Source: JAVBNU01 sp031551265
GTDB lineage: Bacteria > Cyanobacteriota > Vampirovibrionia > Gastranaerophilales > Gastranaerophilaceae
Assembly: GCA_031551265.1 (NCBI GenBank)
Contig: JAVBNU010000059.1
Location: forward strand, 1 to 15,903
Direction of reading: 5' to 3'
Length of the DNA: 15,903 nucleotides
Shown: one piece after another, positions 12,601 through 15,903 of the stretch
Layout: every line of letters starts with the position of its first letter
Position numbering within the stretch: position 1 is the first letter of the stretch
Position numbers and translations under genes: made by a program
The notes under the pieces: generated by a model
Databases searched by the model: none
What the model was told of the DNA's origin: nothing
Seen by the model: only the letters and a program-made list of their open reading frames with translations

Positions 12601-13221
12601 TTATCTTGTTATGACAAAAATCGCTTCTTCCGTGAAGAAGTTTTTTAATGCGCAGCGTAGAAACCCTTTGCGGCTTTTTGCCCTTGTCATATAAATTGAA
12701 TCGAGAATAGTTATATTTCTCTTTTTACAAAAATCAAAAAAATCATTGACGGTAAGCAAGTGAATATTAGGTGTATCAAACCATTCAAACGGCAGAATTT
12801 TTGATTTAGGCATTCTGCCTGTGAAAAACAAATAAAATCTGACGCGCCAATATGCAAAGTTCGGGAAACTGACAACCACTTTTTTGCCGACCCTTAACAT
12901 TTCCTCAATTACGTAGTCAGGTTTTTCAGTCGACTGCAAAGTTTGGTTCAAAATGACATAGTCATATTCTTTATCTGCAAATTCACGCAAACCTTCGTCA
13001 ATGTCGCCCTGTATAATTGAAAGACCTTTTTCCATGCTCTCAATCACTTGTGCCTGATTTATTTCGATTCCTTTTCCTTTAACATGTTTTTTATCAATCA
13101 GCATTTTTAAAAGAGTGCCGTTGCCACAGCCCAAATCCAAAACTTTAGCGCCTTCTTCAATCATGTCGGTGATTATAGAATAGTTTAAATGCAACCCTTT
13201 TGTCTCTCCATATGCCGTCAT
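12601..13221 (-). CDS. metW: MetW, methionine-biosynthesis methyltransferase-fold protein
   Basis: This 206-aa protein matches MetW, the usual partner of MetX. The Rossmann SAM-binding motif is VLDLGCGNGTLL (residues 27-38), with acidic Glu53 (GIEIN) and the QGDIDEGL loop. Family-specific stretches are LNQTLQSTEKPDYVIEEMLRVG (91-112), SFPNFAYWRVR (118-128) and PFEWFDTPNIHLLTVNDF (144-161). In known pairs MetW is needed for full homoserine acyltransferase activity; its own methyl acceptor is unclear. The ATG overlaps the metX stop as ATGA, so translation is probably coupled. Its stop is 3 nt from that of the convergent histidine kinase, whose terminator lies inside this gene. Confidence 0.94.
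   Translation of the reverse strand: MTAYGETKGLHLNYSIITDMIEEGAKVLDLGCGNGTLLKMLIDKKHVKGKGIEINQAQVIESMEKGLSIIQGDIDEGLREFADKEYDYVILNQTLQSTEKPDYVIEEMLRVGKKVVVSFPNFAYWRVRFYLFFTGRMPKSKILPFEWFDTPNIHLLTVNDFFDFCKKRNITILDSIYMTRAKSRKGFLRCALKNFFTEEAIFVITR
12624..12646 (+). terminator. Terminator of the histidine kinase, embedded in metW
   Basis: CTTCTTC-CGT-GAAGAAG, a perfect 7-bp stem, is followed by TTTTTT on the plus strand, 27 nt after the kinase stop. It lies wholly within the 3' coding part of convergent metW, where it encodes the residues KNFFTEEA. Confidence 0.7.
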
Positions 13222-14324
13222 TTCGCCACCTCATTGTTTTGTAAGAAACTTTTAATTATTTTTGTCTGAGTATCAGCCTCAAGCAAAAACGCATCATGCC
13301 CGTATGGTGACTCAATTTCACAGAAAGAAACATCTTTGCCTGTTTTGATTAAAGCGTTAACAATCTCCTTAGATTGCCACGTCGGGAAAAGCCAGTCTGA
13401 TGAGAACGACATCACCAAAAATTTAGCCTTAATTTTTTGAAATGCTGCTTCCAAAGAACCGTATTTTGAGGCTATATCATAATAATCGATAGCTTTTGTA
13501 ATATACAAATAGCTGTTGGCGTCAAATCTGTCAACAAAAATTTGTCCTTGATGCTGCAAATAACTTTCTACAGCAAAATCAACATTAAAGTCAAAATTAC
13601 GCTTGTCTTTGTCTTGAAAACGTCTGCCGAATTTAGTATGCATTGAATCTTCACACAGATATGTGATGTGCCCGATCATCCTCGCAATCGCCAAGCCGTG
13701 CTCGGGATGTTCTTTGTCGTAGTAGTCACCATTATTGAAATTTGAGTCTGACAATATCGCATTTCGTCCTACGGCGTTGAATGCAATGCCTTGTGCAGAG
13801 AGCCTGCTTGTGGATGCAATGATGATGGCTGAATTAACCATATCAGGATACTCAATCGCCCACTCCATAGCTTGCATACCACCCATTGAGCCACCTGCAA
13901 CAACAAAACTTTTCAGCCCGAGAAAATCAATCAGTTTTTTTTGTACTCTGACCACATCTTCTATAGTAATTACAGGGAAGTTTAGCCCATAAGGTTTGCC
14001 GGTTTCGGGATTAATGCTGCAAGGTCCTGTTGTTCCCATACAGCCGCCAAGCATATTTGAGCATACGATGAAATACTTGTCTGTGTCAAAAGCCTTGCCC
14101 GGGCCAATCATTATATCCCACCAGCCCGGTTTTTTGTCGTTTTCACTATGATAGCCTGCTGCATGAGCATCGCCTGTCAGCGCGTGAAACACAACAATCG
14201 CGTTGTCACCCGTTTTGTTCAACGTTCCATACGTTTCGTAGGCAATCTTTATTCCTGACAATTCATCGCCTGAATCCAGCTTTATTGGCTCATCTATATC
14301 AAAGTATTTGGTCTCAACTATCAA
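13218..14324 (-). CDS. metX: Homoserine O-acyltransferase (MetX)
   Basis: This 368-aa alpha/beta-hydrolase transfers an acyl group, usually acetyl from acetyl-CoA, to homoserine in the first committed step of methionine synthesis. The nucleophile elbow GGSMGGMQAMEWA holds Ser146. Asp310 is in SFSSDWLFP and His343 in GHDAFLLE, completing the triad. The oxyanion region HALTGDAHAAG (47-57) and NMLGGCMGTTGPCSINPETG (90-109) are family hallmarks. Acetyl versus succinyl specificity cannot be told by eye. The start is TTG at 14324: GGAG lies 7 nt upstream and no better ATG is near. It is the first gene of metX-metW, with a good -10 at 14357-14362. Confidence 0.96.
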   Translation of the reverse strand: MIVETKYFDIDEPIKLDSGDELSGIKIAYETYGTLNKTGDNAIVVFHALTGDAHAAGYHSENDKKPGWWDIMIGPGKAFDTDKYFIVCSNMLGGCMGTTGPCSINPETGKPYGLNFPVITIEDVVRVQKKLIDFLGLKSFVVAGGSMGGMQAMEWAIEYPDMVNSAIIIASTSRLSAQGIAFNAVGRNAILSDSNFNNGDYYDKEHPEHGLAIARMIGHITYLCEDSMHTKFGRRFQDKDKRNFDFNVDFAVESYLQHQGQIFVDRFDANSYLYITKAIDYYDIASKYGSLEAAFQKIKAKFLVMSFSSDWLFPTWQSKEIVNALIKTGKDVSFCEIESPYGHDAFLLEADTQTKIIKSFLQNNEVAK

Positions 14325-14356
14325 CTATATTCTCCAACCTGAATTACTCAATATAG

Positions 14357-14387
14357 ATTATAATACAAAATCATTTTAATATGCCAA
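14357..14387 (-). promoter_or_regulatory. Likely promoter of metXW
   Basis: On the minus strand TATAAT at 14362-14357 lies 32 nt before the TTG start. TTGGCA lies 19 nt farther upstream, or 16 nt before the overlapping TATTAT. No riboswitch-like leader is possible in so short a 5' region. Confidence 0.45.
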
Positions 14388-14392
14388 TAAAT

Positions 14393-14442
14393 TGTAGGGC
14401 ATGCACCATTATATTTTGGTACAGTGGTGACTGCACCCTACA
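14393..14442. repeat. Large imperfect palindrome TGTAGGG...CCCTACA (family D, copy 4)
   Basis: A 7-bp outer stem encloses TGCACCA and a GTGACTGCAC segment, related to the GTGCAGT/ACTGCAC hairpins. It lies upstream of metX and downstream of the XRE gene. Confidence 0.55.
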
Positions 14443-14485
14443 GCTACAACATATATTTTTTGCCGTTTGTGGAATCCAATATAGG

Positions 14486-14503
14486 GTGGGTTTACTAACC
14501 CAC
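14486..14503. repeat. Hairpin GTGGGTT-TACT-AACCCAC
   Basis: A perfect 7-bp stem with no T-run. It belongs with other GGGT/ACCC hairpins here (14530-14548; more distantly 9403-9422). Confidence 0.5.
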
Positions 14504-14517
14504 AAAACATTCAGGCA

Positions 14518-14548
14518 AAAACAAAAATTGTTGGGGTAAAACCCCAAC
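14518..14548 (-). terminator. Terminator of the XRE regulator gene
   Basis: Read on the minus strand, GTTGGGGT-TTT-ACCCCAAC is an 8-bp perfect stem followed by AATTTTTGTTTTTG. It begins 22 nt after the XRE stop. Confidence 0.6.
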
Positions 14549-14570
14549 CTACATTTTGTTACAGGTCAAC

Positions 14571-14804
14571 CTATATTCCAAATAATGTTACTATATCAAC
14601 TTCAAGAACAAACGCAAGTTTTAAAAGCATGTTCAAACTTACATTTTCCTTTTTATTCTCAATTCTATTTAAAAATTCTCGTGAACATTCGGCTTTTTCG
14701 GCCAATGCTTCTTGAGAATATCCTTTTTCGTCTCGGAATTTTCGAATATTACAGCTAATTCTATCAAGTATTTCTGTTGAATATTTTTCAAAATTTTCTT
14801 GCAT
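14571..14804 (-). CDS. XRE/Cro-type helix-turn-helix transcriptional regulator
   Basis: This 77-aa protein is almost entirely one HTH_3 domain (residues about 17-75). IRKFRDEKGYSQEALAEKAE holds helices 1-2, CSREFLNRIENKKENVSLNM the recognition helix, and LLKLAFVLEVDIVTLFGI the closing helices. It has no sensor or peptidase part. Such small regulators commonly repress their own promoter in phage, toxin-antitoxin or mobile-element loci. It is divergent from the resolvase-like gene, with about 70 bp between starts containing a weak dyad. The closing terminator at 14518 marks it as a single-gene unit. The DNA-binding role is secure; the target is inferred. Confidence 0.9.
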   Translation of the reverse strand: MQENFEKYSTEILDRISCNIRKFRDEKGYSQEALAEKAECSREFLNRIENKKENVSLNMLLKLAFVLEVDIVTLFGI

Positions 14805-14817
14805 AAAACAATTTTAG

Positions 14818-14839
14818 CGGTACTATTAAATTTATACTG
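14818..14839. promoter_or_regulatory. Weak dyad between divergent XRE and resolvase-like genes
   Basis: CGGTA...TACTG arms 12 nt apart form a partial inverted repeat near the middle of the intergenic gap, where an operator for the XRE protein would be expected. The arms match poorly, so this is only a candidate. Confidence 0.2.
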
Positions 14840-14874
14840 TGAAGTTATGCATCACTAAATAAATGGAAAGAAGT

Positions 14875-15156
14875 ATGAAAAAAGCTATAATATATGTCCG
14901 GCTTGAAACTAGAGACAAAGAAGCTGATTTGGCAAATCTTACGAGAAAATTGTATATGATGGCCTCTTATTGTGATAGAAATGCAATTGAAATAGAGTAT
15001 ATGCTGATTGATGAGCCTGATATGTCAGCATCTATGCTGCAATCAACATTACACTTGTATCCAAATATCGACTTGTTGCTTTGCTTGGGCGCGGAAAGAC
15101 AATATTTGGAAAGTAAGTTAGGGTTTCTTCCTAAACAATATATTTCAGTGAATTAG
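14875..15156 (+). CDS. Serine-recombinase-like (resolvase N-terminal) domain protein lacking the catalytic Ser
   Basis: This 93-aa protein follows the order of motifs of a serine resolvase N-terminal domain. KAIIYVRLETRDKEADLANL (residues 3-22) matches the Y-V-R-x-S-T start, a long helix follows, then IEYMLIDEPDMSAS (40-53) and IDLLLCLGAER (65-75), the positions of the D-E-G-x-S-G and D-R stretches. The nucleophile Ser is Glu11 here, and the DNA-binding C-terminus is missing, so recombination is not expected. It could be a decayed fragment or a protein kept for binding. I chose ATG 14875 because GGAAAG lies 6 nt upstream; ATG 14863 would put that site inside the gene. It is divergent from the XRE regulator. 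The fold assignment is by eye. Confidence 0.6.
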   Translation: MKKAIIYVRLETRDKEADLANLTRKLYMMASYCDRNAIEIEYMLIDEPDMSASMLQSTLHLYPNIDLLLCLGAERQYLESKLGFLPKQYISVN

Positions 15157-15169
15157 TGCAGTATATTAG

Positions 15170-15189
15170 GGTGCAGTCACTACTGCACC
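15170..15189. repeat. Hairpin GGTGCAGT-CACT-ACTGCACC (family D, copy 5)
   Basis: A perfect 8-bp stem 13 nt after the resolvase-like stop. It shares GTGCAGT/ACTGCAC with 5261-5286. A partial GTGCAGTATA also lies just upstream. Confidence 0.65.
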
Positions 15190-15216
15190 AATAATATTTC
15201 GATGCTATAGTAGCAG

Positions 15217-15233
15217 GTCAGGCAGTGCTTGAC
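15217..15233. repeat. Palindrome GTCAGGC-AGT-GCTTGAC (family C, copy 3)
   Basis: It differs from the 3971 copy at two positions and lies 2 nt beyond the stop of the minus-strand gene at 15236. It has no T-run on either strand. Confidence 0.55.
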
Positions 15234-15235
15234 GC

Positions 15236-15829
15236 TTAAAGCAAATTAAATATTTCTATTTCTAAAAGTGACGAAAGATTTCCGTCTGCGATACTTTTGT
15301 CTATCGCGGCTAAAACTTCATCAAGGTCAAAATCATATTTAACTGCGGCCGGAAGCTTGATATCAGCTGTTGTTTTAGTATTAATAAAATTCTCATTTAA
15401 TATCAAAAACTCTTTATAAACTTTCGCTAATTTCAGCCAATCAGGCGGCAAATGTGCACTCTTTGATAAAAAGTACTTGGAGTCTTTTTCGTACTTATCA
15501 AAATAATTAATCAAAAAATCCACTTCAAACAAAAAATCATAATCATCAAGTTTTTTGCCTAATGAAAAGTTATTCAAAACTTCTTTCGGATTGTCTTTGA
15601 ATTTAATCGAAATATATGAAGCCCAAAGCAGGCAACCTTGATAAAAAGAAATAATATTTTCGAATAATTTATAAATCTGAGGTGAAAAAACCTGAAATCT
15701 GAACTTTTTTTGATGCGGAGTCTTAAGGCTCGCCATTACTTCATCAATAGCATTTGCATTCTCTGAAAAACAAGTTACATAAGGCGCAAAACCGGGATCA
15801 AACGCAACACCTTTATCAAAGCTAATCAT
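15236..15829 (-). CDS. Helical protein of unknown function
   Basis: I do not recognise this 197-aa protein. It begins MISFDKGVAFDPGFAPYV, then is mostly helical with many aromatic residues (FSPQIYKLFENIISFYQGCL, YDFLFEVDFLINYFDKY, LAKVYKEFLILNENF) and an acidic C-terminal third. No signal peptide, clear membrane span or catalytic motif is visible. I start it at the ATG at 15829 because AGAGG lies 5 nt upstream; the longer TTG start at 15844 would put that site inside the gene. The region upstream to the window edge is AT-rich and without a gene. Length and composition are consistent with a real soluble protein. Confidence 0.65.
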   Translation of the reverse strand: MISFDKGVAFDPGFAPYVTCFSENANAIDEVMASLKTPHQKKFRFQVFSPQIYKLFENIISFYQGCLLWASYISIKFKDNPKEVLNNFSLGKKLDDYDFLFEVDFLINYFDKYEKDSKYFLSKSAHLPPDWLKLAKVYKEFLILNENFINTKTTADIKLPAAVKYDFDLDEVLAAIDKSIADGNLSSLLEIEIFNLL

Positions 15830-15903
15830 AATTGCCTCTGACAACTATATTTTTTATATTTAATTATTTTTTCTACACAGGAACAGGAAATGTGACAAAG
15901 TGT

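Noticed and set aside
14325..14450. Methionine riboswitch (SAM-type) upstream of metX
   Set aside because: The likely promoter is only about 30 nt from the start, leaving no room, and no SAM-riboswitch core is visible.
2977..15233. CRISPR array
   Set aside because: The repeated palindromes are scattered and unequally spaced, with genes between them, and no cas gene is present.

Overview
This is a chromosomal window from a low-GC bacterium with a Gram-negative envelope: an exported autotransporter-type beta-barrel sits beside Sec-type signal peptides. Several small unrelated proteins start with a Met-Arg-Ile/Val-Ser-x-Val/Ile peptide followed by Phe-Gly or Phe-Lys. I associate that feature with gut Melainabacteria (Gastranaerophilales, non-photosynthetic relatives of Cyanobacteria), so that lineage is my best guess. 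It rests on motif memory, not on a search.

Layout. 1-2402 (minus): the 5' part of a GGDEF diguanylate cyclase, NADP-type isocitrate dehydrogenase and a GNAT acetyltransferase. 2482-5183: small accessory genes, namely a membrane-anchored VOC-fold protein, two tagged small proteins, an exported TPR protein and a C-H-D cysteine-hydrolase-like protein. 5477-8707 (plus): an autotransporter-type barrel, a PerR-like Fur regulator in an operon with a divergent PTPS/QueD-fold protein carrying a zinc ribbon, and a tagged protein of unknown function. 8708-9443: a repeat-rich gap, tRNA-Ala(GGC) on the minus strand, and a GC-rich tract. 9444-11143 (minus): a coiled-coil protein, a tagged 98-aa protein and guanylate kinase. 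11275-12597 (plus): a soluble orphan sensor histidine kinase. 12601-14324 (minus): the methionine-biosynthesis pair metX-metW, with a 4-nt overlap. 14571-15156: an XRE regulator divergent from a resolvase-like protein that lacks the catalytic serine. 15236-15829 (minus): a protein I do not recognise.

Core metabolism (icd, gmk, metXW, tRNA) is interleaved with accessory genes of unknown role. The intergenic gaps carry several families of short palindromic repeats. The clearest is a 30-bp element built on GTGGATTTAGTCCAC, present five times between 3.9 and 9.0 kb, always in the same orientation and often preceded by a terminator-like hairpin. Two other hairpin families (GTGCAGT/ACTGCAC and GTCAGGC/GCCTGAC) and a 110-bp MITE-like element are also present.

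Candidates for undescribed biology are the shared N-terminal tag, with a leader motif common to two tagged genes; the PerR-like/PTPS-fold pair whose enzyme lacks its usual catalytic Cys; the XRE/dead-resolvase divergent pair; and the composite intergenic repeat.
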